Source of the DNA: Epiperipatus broadwayi
Taxonomy: Eukaryota > Onychophora > Udeonychophora > Euonychophora > Peripatidae
Length of the DNA stretch: 64,000 nucleotides
Reading direction: 5' to 3'
Assembly (NCBI GenBank): GCA_028023455.1
Contig: JAQFVV010012507.1
Coordinates: 3,456,901 to 3,520,900 of the forward strand
Shown here piece by piece: positions 34,504-46,539 of this stretch (position 1 is its first letter; every line of letters starts with the position of its first letter). Under the pieces are notes generated by a model. That model worked only from the letters and a program-made list of their open reading frames with translations, did not search any database and was not told the DNA's origin. The position numbers and the translations under genes are program-made.

Positions 34504-36660
34504 ATGAGTGAAAACAAAGATAATCATAGTATTTCTGAGGATTTGGAAGGATCCCAAGAGTTACAATCCACTGATACACAGACTCCATATCTTAGTGTAC
34601 AATTAAAAAAGGAAGGGGAAGATTTGGATATAGCTAACCCAGAAGAAGCCACAATAATAAAGGGAAAACATGAAAATGAGCCAGATCAATTAATGAGAAA
34701 TACATTGGAGGAATTCTTGAAAAAATTAGAAAAATCAAATAGTGAATTAAAAAGTCAGATACAAAACTCAAATAGTGAATTAAAAAGTCAGATCCAAAAC
34801 TCAAATAGTAAATTAGAACAATCAAATAGTGAATTAAAAAGTCAGATCCAAAACTCAAATAGTAAATTAGAAAATGAATTAAAAAGTCAGATACAAAATT
34901 TAAATATTAAATTAGACAATCAAATGCAGGAGATCAAAGAGACATCTCAAAATCAAGTACAGGAGATAAAGGACTTAAGGGAAGATTTGAGAAATCATGT
35001 AGAAGAATCAAAATTGGCCTCTGAAAAGCTGGAAATAAGAATAAGGAAAGAGATTGAAACAAATTTTGAAAGGGCAGAAAATATGATTGAGGCTATCCAG
35101 CAGGACTTTAAAAGTCAATATATTGTATTAAACAATGAAGTACAGGAAATAAGAAATTATCAAAAGGAAACAGTAGTATTTTAAATAGAAGTTCAGGATA
35201 GAGTTGAATCTATTAAGGGAGAATTAGATAGACAGTGCTAGAACTGAAGTCCGTGATTTGAAAGAGGAAGTTAAAAATATAACTCTAGCACCTGACAATG
35301 TAGTGAAAGGATGTCAGAGCCAGATTACCAGATTAATAGCTAAACTAGAAACTCAAGAGTTGACCCAATGTGAGATTAATCAAAATCTAGAAAGTGAGCT
35401 AAGTCAAGTTATGGGAAGAGTAGAAAATTTTAATGATATAATAAAGAGTAATGCACAGCTATTACATAATAATCTCCAAGATGAAATAGGGGAATTAATG
35501 ACTCAGTGTGAGAGTAAAGTCTATCAAAGGTTAGAAGATAAATTCAGGATAGATAAAGATGAAACTATTAACCAATTGGAACAACAGATTAAACACTTAA
35601 ATGTAGGCCTAAAAGATAGTTCAAAGAAAATAGACTGTGAATGGCAGAACTATAAGTTAGAATTAGAGAGTCGAATGCAAGCTATAGACTATAATAGGGA
35701 TAATTTTACAAAAAGTAAAAAAGTTGTTCAAAGTAAAGGTTTATCTGAAACTCAAGTAAAGGAAACAAATAATGGTCATAATACAAGTAATATCTGAGTT
35801 ACATACGGTAATTAATCCAGTAGAATCAATATACGATCCATTAAATGAGGCTAGAAGTAAAGTCATGCTAGAGCCAGAAAGTAATAGCTCCATGGCCTTA
35901 AAATTCTTAAAAATAAAATTTTTTAGAGGTGAATATCTGGAGAATCCACATGAGTATCTCCAGAATCTGGAGGAGTTATTCACCTTATGTCATTTATCTG
36001 AGATAGAAAAGATTTCTATTGCCGCTAACCATTTGTGTGCAGCATCTAAAGACTGGTGGCAATCATTATTTATTAAACCAGAAACATATGGAGACTTCAA
36101 ATATCTTATGTTAGCCAGTTTTTGGGGGCAAGACCGCCAAGATAACCTGAGATATCAGATATCTCAGGAAAGATATCATGTAAATAAGGGTAGTTATACT
36201 CAGTTTTTCAGGAGTCAGGCCATCAAATTGAAAACCTTGACATCTTATCCTTTATCTGAGACACAAATTGTGAGAATAATTCGCCATAATCTGCCAAGGC
36301 ATATAGAGCAGATCTTGATTGCTGCTGACAGACATACCATAGAAGAGGTAGTAGAAATTTTAGATTCGTTAGAGACCAGCGATAGGAATATTGATAATAG
36401 AATTAGGGTAAATAGAGACACCCATTTGATGGTGAGTAATATCAATTTCGCAGATAGGTCACATATGGGAAGGAGGAAGTTAGTTAGAGAAAAAGGATAA
36501 TATAGAACGAATCCCTATGGTAGACAGAATAGCCATCTCAGTAGGCCAACAGTTAAAAGTAGAATTCTGAATGAGAATCAGCCTTCTACTAGTGGTATCC
36601 CAACAATACCAAAGAAAAATATAAAAGGTAGTAAAAGTGGCGGGGCATTAAATTAAAAAG
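34504..36660 (+). pseudogene. gag pseudogene of the LTR retrotransposon (coiled-coil N-part, capsid-like C-part)
   Basis: It starts at an ATG 580 bases after the LTR (MSENKDNHS). The first frame (34504-35184) is highly charged, and residues about 75-135 contain a tandem decapeptide-like repeat (NSELKSQIQN, three or more times), giving a long predicted coiled coil. It ends at a TAA, beyond which the same frame continues, then a frameshift leads to 35258-35797, also coiled-coil. A third frame (35772-36500) contains the Ty3-type capsid pattern: FFRGEYLENPHEYLQNLEEL, then KISIAANHLCAASKDWW, then LRYQISQERYHVNKG and QIVRIIRHNLPRHIEQIL. After 36500 a basic stretch (GPRRNVPHFG) looks like the start of a nucleocapsid, but no CCHC knuckle is seen. 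The product would package element RNA in cytoplasmic particles; it is now broken in at least three places. Confidence 0.88.
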
Positions 36661-36712
36661 GACCTCGCAGGAACGTTCCTCACTTCGGGGCCCTAATTTT
36701 TAAACATATGGG

Positions 36713-37018
36713 AAACAGCATAATGTAGAACATGATCAAGCACTGGCCATAATTAACCTTAAAAAGATGGGTGATAAACACACTCGTTATTCCAAAACCA
36801 GTCCACATCCTTTTAAAGTCCATGATTTTGTTTTAATTAGAACTCCCCATGTGAGCAATCTCCGGAAACATATGTTTAGAAAATTCATGTATCTTTATGA
36901 AGGCCCCTATGAAATTGTGAAACAAGTGGGTGAGAATGCCTTTTTGGTCTCAACCCCTGATGGAACAAGAGGTACCTATAATGCCCAAAGCTTACTACAA
37001 TATCCCAAGCAAAATTAA
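36713..37018 (+). pseudogene. Integrase C-terminal remnant (GPY/F-like module)
   Basis: The open frame from about 36701 to the stop at 37018 reads HDQALAIINLKKMGDKHTRY, then FKVHDFVLIRTPH, then LYEGPYEIVKQVGENAFLV and YNAQSLLQYPKQ. This is the chromatin/DNA-contact tail of Ty3-type integrases (GPY module followed by the beta-rich end). The zinc-binding and catalytic domains are absent. The junction with gag lies at about 36660-36700, so one internal deletion removed nearly all of pol while keeping the reading direction. Confidence 0.82.
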
Positions 37019-37126
37019 ATCCTTTAAACTGTATTTATTGACATAAGAAAAAAGTAGGATATAAACTTAGTAATACCATAAGAAGTGTTAAAAATGCATA
37101 TATCATTTTATTTTTTATTTATTATA

Positions 37127-37138
37127 ACGGTGGGAGAA
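37127..37138 (+). promoter_or_regulatory. Polypurine tract before the 3' LTR
   Basis: GGTGGGAGAA lies directly before the TTGTAACC start of the 3' LTR, the usual place for the plus-strand primer. Confidence 0.75.
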
Positions 37139-40100
37139 TTGTAACCTAGTGTTATTGACACTTAGTTTACTTGGCATTGTTTCAGCAGGAAAACAATGCT
37201 ATTCTTTAAAGAAATAAAAAGATAAAATAATAATAGTAATAATTGATTAATAAAGTATGCTATTCACTCACTTTGGCATGTTTTGGGTGAATAACTAATA
37301 GATTTAATAACTCAATGTCATTTTGAAAGAGAGAACATGAATAATTTAATTGAGATATTAATAATTAGAGCAAATTAATATGGTATAAAAGCTAAACAGT
37401 AATTGATTTTGGATGGGTAGAGAGGGGAGTAGATGAGTGTCTTATCATAAAGCACAATAACTTCTGGTAATTTCTTTTTGTAAAAAAAAAAAAAAAAAGA
37501 AAGAAAAAGAAAATATATAATGTTTAAAGAATTATACATCACTGATTGTTAATTTAATGTATTTATTATTATTTTTTATATTGTCAAATTACTTTGTAAT
37601 CCAGGTAAATAATACTAAAACTATATGATTGTAATAGGTTTTTCCTTTCTTTTGTTTATGTTATAATCAAATGATTATTTTTCTGGAAGAGGTCACTAAA
37701 GTAAAAAAAAAAAAAAACAACAACAAAACGAAACAACCAATTTCATAATCAAGATCATTTTTTTGAAAAAATATAGTCTGCTTTTAGTTTTCAAGGAAGG
37801 AACATTGCTGAAATTTGGTAACTCAAAATTTTTTCATTTTATTTTGCAGAAATAAATGTAATCAAAGTAAAATTTTAATAATATAATGTGTGGCTAAATT
37901 TTTTTTGATAAGATATCCTGATTTTCTTTGCCATCTACCTATTTAAAGACCTTTTATACTTAAAAATTTATTGTCTCGTGCTAAAGTTCAAAAATGACAG
38001 ATGTAACTAAAAGAGTCACGAAAAGTGTTATTATGTCCTAATTAAGGAAGATAAATGATTTCCAAGAAAAAAAGAATTATTTATTAACTTTATGTCATTT
38101 ATTGATATTTGCTTGGTATAGAAAGAAAAAAATAATAATAATTGAAAGAAATATTTTGAAACCAAGGAAAATCAACTAGAAACATTTTCGCACTCTTTCT
38201 CAATATTGTCTGCCTTTACAAGTAATGTAGTTACATATGTTAAAATATGTTTTATTCACCAAGAATTGTCTGGAAATAATAATAATGATAAATAAGATTA
38301 AATTATGCACCTGTATATTTTTTTTAAAAAAATATATAAAAAAGAATATAAACTTTCTCAGAGTAAATATAGGAAAAGTTATATAGGGGCATTCTTACGG
38401 AGAAGTTACCATTAAAAAAATTTATAATTCCTAAAGTATGAACAAAACCAAATATCTTAGTCACTTAATGATAAAAATAAATGATATATTATATTATACA
38501 TCAGTTGGAATTATTAAAACTTCATGTACAAGTAAATTGACTGCAGTTATTATCATAATAATCTCTCAGAAAATTGCGCATTTTCGTCCATAAGTAAGCT
38601 AGCTAATAAGTATACGTATCGTCAATAAAAAAAAAATATTGTGCATGTTTATCGTCTATAAGCAAATATTCGTCTATGTTAGAAGTCTATTTTTTTTTTT
38701 GGATCCCAAAATTGTAGCAGTTTAATTCAAGTAAGAATTAATCTTCAATTCTGCTATATTTTTCTTTACCTAATTTATTAAATGCACAAAATAAGAGAAA
38801 ACTTTTATTTAAAGGAAATAATACCATGCGTTTATTGTTTTTAAACTTGCTTCATGAAATACGACTGGATAACACCTGGACCAATTGCTCAACAGAAAAA
38901 TATTTTCTAATGAGAGAGTATGCTCTTGTTAATTAATGATTGTTTAAAACTAAGTTATAAATGATATGTATTTTTTTATATCACATAGATTAAAGTCTGT
39001 ATGGTCAAGTGATATTTAATAGCCTTGTAATGACAAAGGTATGTTTTAATATAATTATTATAGGTTAAGTTGATATTTAAAACACGGAAAAAAAAAAAAT
39101 CTATAAAATATGTTTTAATTATTACATACAATTGTAGGTAGAAATTTTGTATGTTAGATACGTAAAAGAAAAATATTTAGATATTTAAGGGGTAAAATAA
39201 ATATTGAAAATTATCAGAAGTAACTAAAAGAAAAAAAAAATGCTATAACAAAATATTTCTTGTTAAAGTTTTGAAACGAATTTATACTGTTTTAATTGAG
39301 GAAGTTATTCCTAATTATTCTTTAATAACACATCCACTTTATTTAGTTTAAGATAGTATGCTACCAACTATTTTGAATGTTCCTTTATTAAAATTAAAAT
39401 TATTATACTTTTATTCTATGATGTCCATTGATTTCGGATGTTGATCAAAGTATACACAGTAACATAAGTTTATTATAATCAGTGTATTTACTTATCCTGC
39501 CCAGATATAGCATTGGTATATGCTTAATATTCGCATAGGTAATAATTATAATGTATTTATTTTGTGGGATGACAAATGATCTCCCCAAAAGCTTTGTTTT
39601 CCATGAGAGGAAGATTTTAAATATAATGTTCGGGTATGTTTATAGCCCAAGTGATCGATTCTCATAGATAGGACGATCAAGAATTTATCTAGCATTTAGT
39701 ATGCTTCATTCGTTTAAATCCCAGTAGAAGATTGTATTTGGTGTGTGTTCGTTGTATGCCCAAGTAAGAGGCAAGAAACCACCAAAATATTTTAATGTAG
39801 TAGATTACTTTACAAACCTTCGTGGTTATTCCATACTCCTCATGTGAAAATAAAGATAGATCCACCATGGAAGGTGTTGATTATTGTGCTTAATTTTGAA
39901 AGTTCGGGCAAGATAAAGGTTATATTGGAGGTGTTAGTTCCTCAAGATCCACTTTAGTATAAATAGTGTGTTAGTAACTAAGATCAATATCTGTATTGTG
40001 CTGCTAAATATTGCTAGTATTTGACAAGTAAATCAATGGAGAAAGTAATTAAAATTGCATGGTTGTAAAACGCTTATTTACTGAGGGAATATTCAAATGC

Positions 40101-41488
40101 AATCTTTAATTCTGGATAGTAATTAAATAATACTCATATTTAAAATTATACGTATAAATAAAATTTGTATCATAACTTAAGTTAACATTAAGTTAAATGT
40201 AAGATGGTAAGTGTAACTTCTGATAACTGGCCTATAATTAGAATAGGTTATCCCATTAAAGACCATAGATAAAGTAAATGTATTAGAAATAAATTTAATA
40301 TTTTGCGTATTGCATATGATGGGATTAATCATTAAAAAAAAAAAATAGTTAGTCAATAATTTTGAGTAAAAGATTCTACAAGGTTATCAAAATTTAGTAA
40401 ACAATGTATTAGTAATGAAATGTATTTTTGGTTAATCAGTCCATATGATTGCATACAGGAGAAGTGGTAACCTCTAGTCCATAACCAAAAGAGTATACAG
40501 ATTAATGTCAGTTATATTTTATATTTTTGTATTACTATGGGATTATTGAATAAATGTTCATATATTTTTTTTTGTGATAATAATAAATTATAGTCTTGTT
40601 AAAATTTGTTGTAGATTCATTTTTTTTGTTTTTATATGCTAAATATAAGTGTTTGCACAATATTTGCAAAACCTTTTCTTGAGTCCGAAATCATTCCAAA
40701 TTCTTAAAAACTTAATATACCAGATAAATAAAGTTAAGCAGATCGGAATATGTCATTATATTTTAGTTTAATGATAATTATTTATGGAGTTGAAAACTTA
40801 AGACTAAACATTCACCTTTGTATAAAAAAAAAAAAATGAATTTATTCCCAAACCATTAACTTTGGTTGCACATTATTCCATTCCCATTTAGTTAAATTGT
40901 CTAAGTAATAAATCTTAGTTATATTATTGTGTTGTCATGGATGATGGAAGGACACAAAAAGCACCTTTGTCTTTTTATTATTCTGACTGAGATTCTGAAA
41001 AAAAAAAAAAAAAAAAAGGCTGTGTTATTCAAAATTATACGTCATTATTGAATAGAATTATCATCTCTTTAAATAATATAGCAGTGGATATGAGAGGTGA
41101 AGACACATTGAATTTAAGTAAAATAAATGTTTCCTATAGCCGACCAGAATGCCAGTCATATGCGACAACACAATACTGCCGAGCATTTCCTTACATGAAA
41201 CAAAGAACCCTGAGATTAATATTATTATAATTATTCTTTAAATTAATAAGTGATCAATTATTGTTGTTATTACAATCGTGGCATGGCTTAAGAGAATTAA
41301 ATGTACAATTGTATTATATGAAAAGTATTTTAGATCATATTGGAAAATTAATGGATATGTTGCTTTTATTTTGGTTGCCTTAACTACAACCTGAAAAATT
41401 AGTGTCACAAGTGCAAATAAACTAAACTAATAAAATAGAAATAAATAAAATAATTTTCTAACAAAATAAATAAATAACTGGGTTAGAA
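37139..41488 (+). repeat. 3' LTR (4350 bp)
   Basis: Direct copy of 29571-33923, three bases shorter overall, ending GGGTTAGAA and followed immediately by an AT microsatellite. The last 100 bases differ more than the rest (an insertion/deletion in the AAATAAA-rich tail). The small internal frame recurs at 41048-41230. Confidence 0.95.
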
Positions 41489-41551
41489 TATATATATATA
41501 TATATATTAGATGAAATACACAGGCTTATATATACCTGTGTCTATATATGT

Positions 41552-42085
41552 AATAGACAGGTTACGAGCACAGACTTTCACATGACCCACCACTCTCCAC
41601 ACTATCTCATAACACTGATACACCTGAACACACATATGTCGAAAAGATAAATAATCACCAATATCGTATTTCATGCTAAACCAGCATGCCTATCCCCTTG
41701 TATATGTATTTAATGGATTATGTCCTGTACATGAGGGGTCAGATTGACCTTTAGGTCAACATGGGTGTGACAACAATCTCAGTCTAAGGGTGGCCTTTGA
41801 GCGTTCCATTATCAGATTTTCAATTGGATGGACAGTTGAAGAGTTGGAGTGTGGAGTACATTGAAGCCTGTCCATTAAAGTAGGGGGATTTGCTATCTTA
41901 ATATACATCTGAGCACTTGTAGCATATATGTTTAGAGATGGTAATCTGGACCAACTGATGATTGCTGGTTTAGCATGAAATATGAATATTGGTGATTATT
42001 TATCTTTTCGACATATGTGTGTTCAGTGTTATGAGATAGTGTGGAGAGTGGTGGGTCATGTGAAAGTCTGTGCTCGTACCCTGTC

Positions 42086-42091
<6 letters not shown>
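41552..42091. mobile_element. Hammerhead family C foldback
   Basis: The arms ATAGACAGGTTACGAGCACA and TGTGCTCGTACCCTGTCTAT enclose about 500 bp. The minus arm is cut off inside the hammerhead (GCTAAACCAGCA then unrelated order), while the plus arm retains a full ribozyme at 41943-41997. It lies between two AT microsatellites (41488 and 42091 onward), the same context as the family B copies. Non-coding. Confidence 0.78.
41943..41997 (+). ncRNA. Type I hammerhead ribozyme, family C
   Basis: Distal stem I AATC/GATT, proximal ACCAA/TTGGT. Core CTGATGA 41955-41961, stem II TGCT-GGTTT-AGCA, GAAA 41977-41980. Stem III is short (AT ... AT). Predicted cut after ATA, between 41988 and 41989. All core bases kept. 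Confidence 0.78.

Positions 42092-42141
<50 letters not shown>
42091..42141. repeat. (AT)n microsatellite
   Basis: Long AT run at the right edge of the family C foldback. The Ile-Tyr repeat frame it creates (42070-42264) is not a gene. Confidence 0.92.
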
Positions 42142-42144
<3 letters not shown>

Positions 42145-43120
42145 AACATTTTTCACATTTATCATGATAGCCTTCAATTACATACTAGGTTGTGTGAGAT
42201 AAGCTATGAAGCACAAAAATATTTCACTCATATTTCTAAAGACCTAGCTATATTTTCTGATTAATTGGCCTACTAATTACTATGACAGGAATTGCTGATG
42301 AAGTTAGTTTTAATTTATAAGAGGGTGACATAATCAATAGACTTTTAATGTCTTTATATCACATTATTTTGATGCAAGTAATTAAAAGGTCAGGTTATGA
42401 TTTCCTGGAACTTTATTTTTTTAGAGAATATTATTCCCGGAACTTAATCAACAAATATTGGCAAAGGTCCATTATACACTCAAATCCTAATAATCTAACA
42501 TTAATAAATTTAATAACTATCATTAGTAATGTACAATGAGTAGTTGATATTAGAAATAAATATTTTATTCTAACAAATTAAAATATTAAAGCACAGTAAA
42601 ATAAGTTGGAAAGAATACACACTCTATTCCAGGTATGAATCAATTAATTAAAAACAGTTTAGCAATAACAGTTAACATCAAATTTTTTTCTAGTAAGTTC
42701 TTTAAAGTGAAATAAAAAGAAAATCAATGTCTCTATCAGGATTATATTATAAGCTTAATTTTAGTCACAATTGGGAATAATTAATCCTAGCTTATTGGTA
42801 AGTTTAGCAAATTTTCATAGACAGTTGATTACCATGCATGATTTTTTTATGTGAGAGAATGAGCCAGTGACCATTGGTTTTAACTTGTTCTTGCTCTATC
42901 CTAAAGGCTATTTATGAAAGCTTTTCTGGGGTTGATGGTCTTCATGATGAATGATACCAAAAGCTTTGGTCTACTCCAGCATGAAGAATTATTTCAGTGT
43001 AGAGTAGTCCTTGATTTGTGATTCAAGACCAGCCAAAAACCCTGATCACTTTGGTATTTTTCCTTTTATACTAGAGATCTGGTTTTCAAACTTCTGTGCA
43101 TATTTAGTTTAGTCTTTTTA
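42142..43120. other. Unassigned DNA
   Basis: No supported frame or foldback. Composition becomes less AT-rich after about 42830, as at 26.3-27.0 kb, and the two stretches sit at the same place relative to repeat X, so they may be a far-diverged continuation of that repeat. Confidence 0.35.
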
Positions 43121-43124
43121 TCAA

Positions 43125-43900
43125 CATACAAGATTGGCGTATTAATACTATGTAGGCATAATCTGCAGCAATCTACAAATATTTAATGATGAGATAAACT
43201 GTAACCTTAATCTATCTCATCCTACTGTGTAATGCCTGTGTGCATTCAACCACATATATTGTGTTATAAGATAATGTGTGTTTTATTTTATTTGTTTGAT
43301 TTCATTTTATTAATAAACATTTAAAATTTATCTTATTTCCATATCTTTTACTTGAGTCCAATTCCAATTAACTTATTTAATTCTGTATGACATATGCATT
43401 ATAACATAAATATTGATATTACTTTTCTTGTGTGGTTAATTTTGGGGTCTCATGTCTCTCTCTGTTCAGAGCGGGCTCATGGATTAAAGTGAGACATGTG
43501 TGTAACCTCAGAAATGTCATTCATAGGGTGTTAAGCCATAAAGCTCTGGTAAATAGGTTGAAACTTGGTTAGACTGTGATCTCACCATCCCATTTCAATT
43601 GGCTTTAAAGAATTTTACCTGGACCTTAGGTTTTGTTGTGTGAATGTCTAAATCTGACCATATATACATATTACATACAATTAAAAAAAATCTGGAACTC
43701 TCTTATTGATATTTTGATATTTTAAATGCTTTTAACATTCTTAAGTTTTAAGTATTAATTACATTTTAGCTTTGTTTGAACTTCTTATAATCAAAAATAA
43801 TGTGATGCTCAAACTCACTATTTGCCTTTAATAAAAGCAGGTCAACTATTGGTAAAAAATTTGAAAGATAACAGAAATCCCATACAAAAAAATAATGAGT
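43125..43900 (+). repeat. Interspersed repeat X, second locus
   Basis: Shares ordered blocks with 26990-27325 and 27470-27940 (GTAGGCATAA, GTGTGTTTTATTT, a CATTCATA-GGT block, TGTTGTGTG), interrupted nowhere by family B. It therefore gives the pre-insertion arrangement for the mosaic at 27-29 kb. A 'tctggaactctcttattgat ... gttaagtttt ... atcaaaaataatgtgatgctcaaactcactatttgcc' block is itself duplicated at about 43690-43920 and 43945-44200. Confidence 0.5.
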
Positions 43901-44225
43901 TTGAATTGTTCATTTTTTTTTTTATGTTTGACAAAATATTTTAGAAAAAAATATGGAACTCCTTTATATGTTAATCAGACTATGGCTAGTTTCAGTATAG
44001 ATGATACAGTATAAAGATATTTTTGTTTTCCAAATACTTTTAACATTGTTAAGTTTTAATTTTGTTTGAATTTCTTATAATCAACTAGTAATGTGGTGGT
44101 CAAACTCATTATTTGCCTTATATAAAAACAATTCAATATTGGTAAAAAAATTGAAAGTCAACAGAAATTCCATAGAAAAAATAATGAGTTTGAATAATTC
44201 ATTCTTTTTTTTATGTTTAGCAAAA
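43690..44225 (+). repeat. Two-copy direct duplication, about 260 bp
   Basis: The stretch CTGGAACTC...TTTTAACATTCTTAAGTTTT...CTCAAACTCACTATTTGCCT...CAACAGAAAT-CCATA...AATAATGAGTTTGAA occurs at about 43690-43915 and again, diverged, at about 43950-44200. The copies differ at many sites. Confidence 0.6.
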
Positions 44226-44394
44226 TAGGTTACAGAATTTTCTGTGAAACTTGTTGGATTGATTTTGTGAGGTTGAATGTGTATATATTTTAATGAATTT
44301 TTAAGATTAAATTTTACATAAAACTTTTGAACTTTTTAGTGAATTCTTCTTCTGCAGAAGCAATCATTCCATTCAATACATGAAGCCTTTATCC

Positions 44395-44398
<4 letters not shown>

Positions 44399-44433
<35 letters not shown>

Positions 44434-44471
44434 CATAAATCTTCGTTTTAACATATATATATATATATATC
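44399..44471. repeat. Two (AT)n runs just upstream of the Penelope-like element
   Basis: AT runs at 44399-44427 and about 44453-44471 lie directly before the first recognisable Penelope coding sequence, so the element is probably 5'-truncated in or near this microsatellite. Confidence 0.8.
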
Positions 44472-44505
44472 TTTTTGCCCTACAGTTCACTCATTTTATC
44501 AAAAA

Positions 44506-46536
44506 AATGAATTTAAAATTCATCAGGATTTAGAAAATTTTTCAAGAAAACTTAGATTAAGAGAATTTTTTGGAAACCAAGAATGTGATACTATTGGGAA
44601 ATTACGATCTGATTGGACACCACCACATCAAAGGAATGAGATACGTACATTGATAATGTATATCAGGATATTATTAATGAAATTAGACTTAAACAACATA
44701 GTAAGTATAAGAGTAATTTAACATTGAGAGAGATGAATGCATTACGTAATATAGTGAAAAGACTGGATATTATTATAAAACCAGCTGACAAAGGTGGATC
44801 AATAGTAATTATGAATAAAGATGATTATGTTAAAAAAGCTCTGGAGCTTTTAGATGATAAAATTTTTTATGAGCCTATTTCACTAACCATTATTAATTCA
44901 TTATTCAAGGGTATACTTTTTAGTTTAAAAGATATGAGAGCTAGGGGTCTTATAAATAATAATGTATATAACTTTTTAGTACCAACCAAAATTCATCCTA
45001 GTAATTTTTATATTTTTCCAAAGATTCATAAACCTGGTTGTCCAGGCAGACCTATTGTAGCTAGTATTGGTAGTCCTACAGAAAATATTTCAGCATATGT
45101 TGATAATATTATTAAATTTATTCCACCATCATTTAATTCTTATGTTAAAGATACTACTCATTTTCTTTGTGTGTTAGAAAATATTAAATCTGAATTACCA
45201 GTTGATTGTTTTTTGGTTACTTTGGATATTGTATCATTATACACAAATATACATCATGATGATGGGGTTGAGGCTATTAAATGTGCTTTACAAGATAGAG
45301 AGTATGATCATGGTCTTATTACTTACTATGGTTGAATTAATATATTTGGTTTTAAGAAATAATTTTTTTTACTTTTGATTCTAGATACTATTTACAGAAA
45401 CAAGGTACTGCAATGGGTACAAATATGGCACCAAGTTATGCGAATATTTTTATGTCAAAACTGGAGTCCTCTATACTTGATAATGCTAAGCTGAAACCTC
45501 ACACTTGGCTTAGATATATAGATGACATTTTCATGATATGGCCACATAGTGAAGTTGAACTTCATAATTTTTAAGTTATTTAAATAATTTTAATAAACAT
45601 ATTAATTTCACAATAAATTTTTCAAAATCAATTGCTCATTTTCTTGATGTTGAAGTTATTTACACTAATAGAGTTCTTACTACTACTGTATATAGGAAAC
45701 CAACTGATAATAACCACTATCTACATTTTTATAGTAACCATCCTAAACATTTAAAGGCTAATATTTCTTATAGTCAATTTTTAAGGATGAAGAGGATTTG
45801 TAATGATAAGAAATTTCTTCAACAAAATAATAGTATTTTATATAATAGATTGCTCAAAATGAGGTATCCTAAGACATTGTTGGATAATGCAGTAAGGAGA
45901 TCTTCTTTAATTGATAGAAAGAAACTTCTTTTATCTGAAAAGAGTAAAAAACAATTAGATGTTCCACCATTGGTTCTTACTTTTAATAGAGATTTACCTA
46001 ATATTAACTGGATATTGGCAAAACATTTTAACATATTACAGTCCACAGATTATTTAAAATCTATTTTTTCTGATCCACCTAAGGCTGTATATCGAAAACA
46101 TAGATCACTTAGAGATATACTTGTTAAAACAAATTTTATTAGTAGTTCTGTACAGGAAAAAGGATGTTCTCCATGTAAAGATAAAAGATGTTTTACATGT
46201 AAACATATTGTTGTGACAAAAGTGGTCTTTAGTACAAAGAATTGTAATTTCAAATGGTATATTCCTAATTATGTTACATGTAAAAGTGTTAATTTGATAT
46301 ATTTGATAGAGTGTAGTAGATGTTTAAACCAGTATATAGGTGAGTCAGCAAATAGTTTACATGTCAGAATGACTAATCATAGATTTGACATTTTGCATAA
46401 GAATAAAGATAGACCGGTTTCAAAACATTTTAACTTACCGAATCATTCAATTGATGATTTAAAAGTAGTGATTCTTCAGGAAAGTTTTTCTTCTACAAGG
46501 GAGAGGAAACAAAAGGAGAGTTTTTTTTATTTTTAA
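44506..46536 (+). pseudogene. Penelope-like element ORF: reverse transcriptase plus GIY-YIG endonuclease, frameshifted
   Basis: The N-part (44506-44655) reads FSRKLRLREFF and SDWTPP, typical just before the Penelope RT. After a frameshift, 44724-45335 holds IIKPADKGGSIVIMNKDDY, FPKIHKPGCPGRPIVAS and LVTLDIVSLYTNIHHDDG (first catalytic Asp). Shifts near 45331 and 45365 lead to QKQGTAMGTNMAPSYANIF and RYIDDIFMIW; the YIDD box is at 45515-45526. A shift near 45575 leads to the C-part ending at 46536, with VYRKPTDNNHYL, then a Cys cluster (C-x2-C-x4-C-x2-C) at about 46170-46205, then LIYLIECSRC and QYIGES, the GIY-YIG nuclease, with the following Arg and His. The full set of domains marks an endonuclease-positive Penelope that would nick its target and copy RNA in place. 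At least four 1-base frame breaks make it dead, though conservation is high. Confidence 0.92.
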
Positions 46537-46539
46537 ATT

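Larger units (their letters stand above)
29571..41488 (+). mobile_element. Large non-autonomous Ty3/gypsy-like LTR retrotransposon with 4.35-kb LTRs
   Basis: Two near-identical direct repeats (29571-33923 and 37139-41488) bracket 3215 bp of internal DNA. Termini form the imperfect inverted pair TTGTAACC ... GGTTAGAA. A primer-binding-like site follows the 5' LTR and a purine-rich tract precedes the 3' LTR, so the element has its retroviral-style ends. The interior holds a broken gag and the last part of an integrase, with protease, reverse transcriptase, RNase H and most of integrase missing. The LTR-to-interior ratio is highly unusual and resembles plant LARD elements. The two LTRs show scattered substitutions and small indels, so insertion is fairly but not very recent. 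Confidence 0.93.

Noticed and set aside
34634-34858. Minus-strand ORF opposite the gag coiled coil
   Set aside because: Shadow of the repetitive gag codons on the other strand.
29571-41488. Endogenous retrovirus
   Set aside because: No envelope frame or other accessory gene is seen and the capsid and integrase tails look Ty3/gypsy-like, so I call it an LTR retrotransposon.
42070-42264. ORF rich in Ile-Tyr
   Set aside because: It is a translation of an AT microsatellite.
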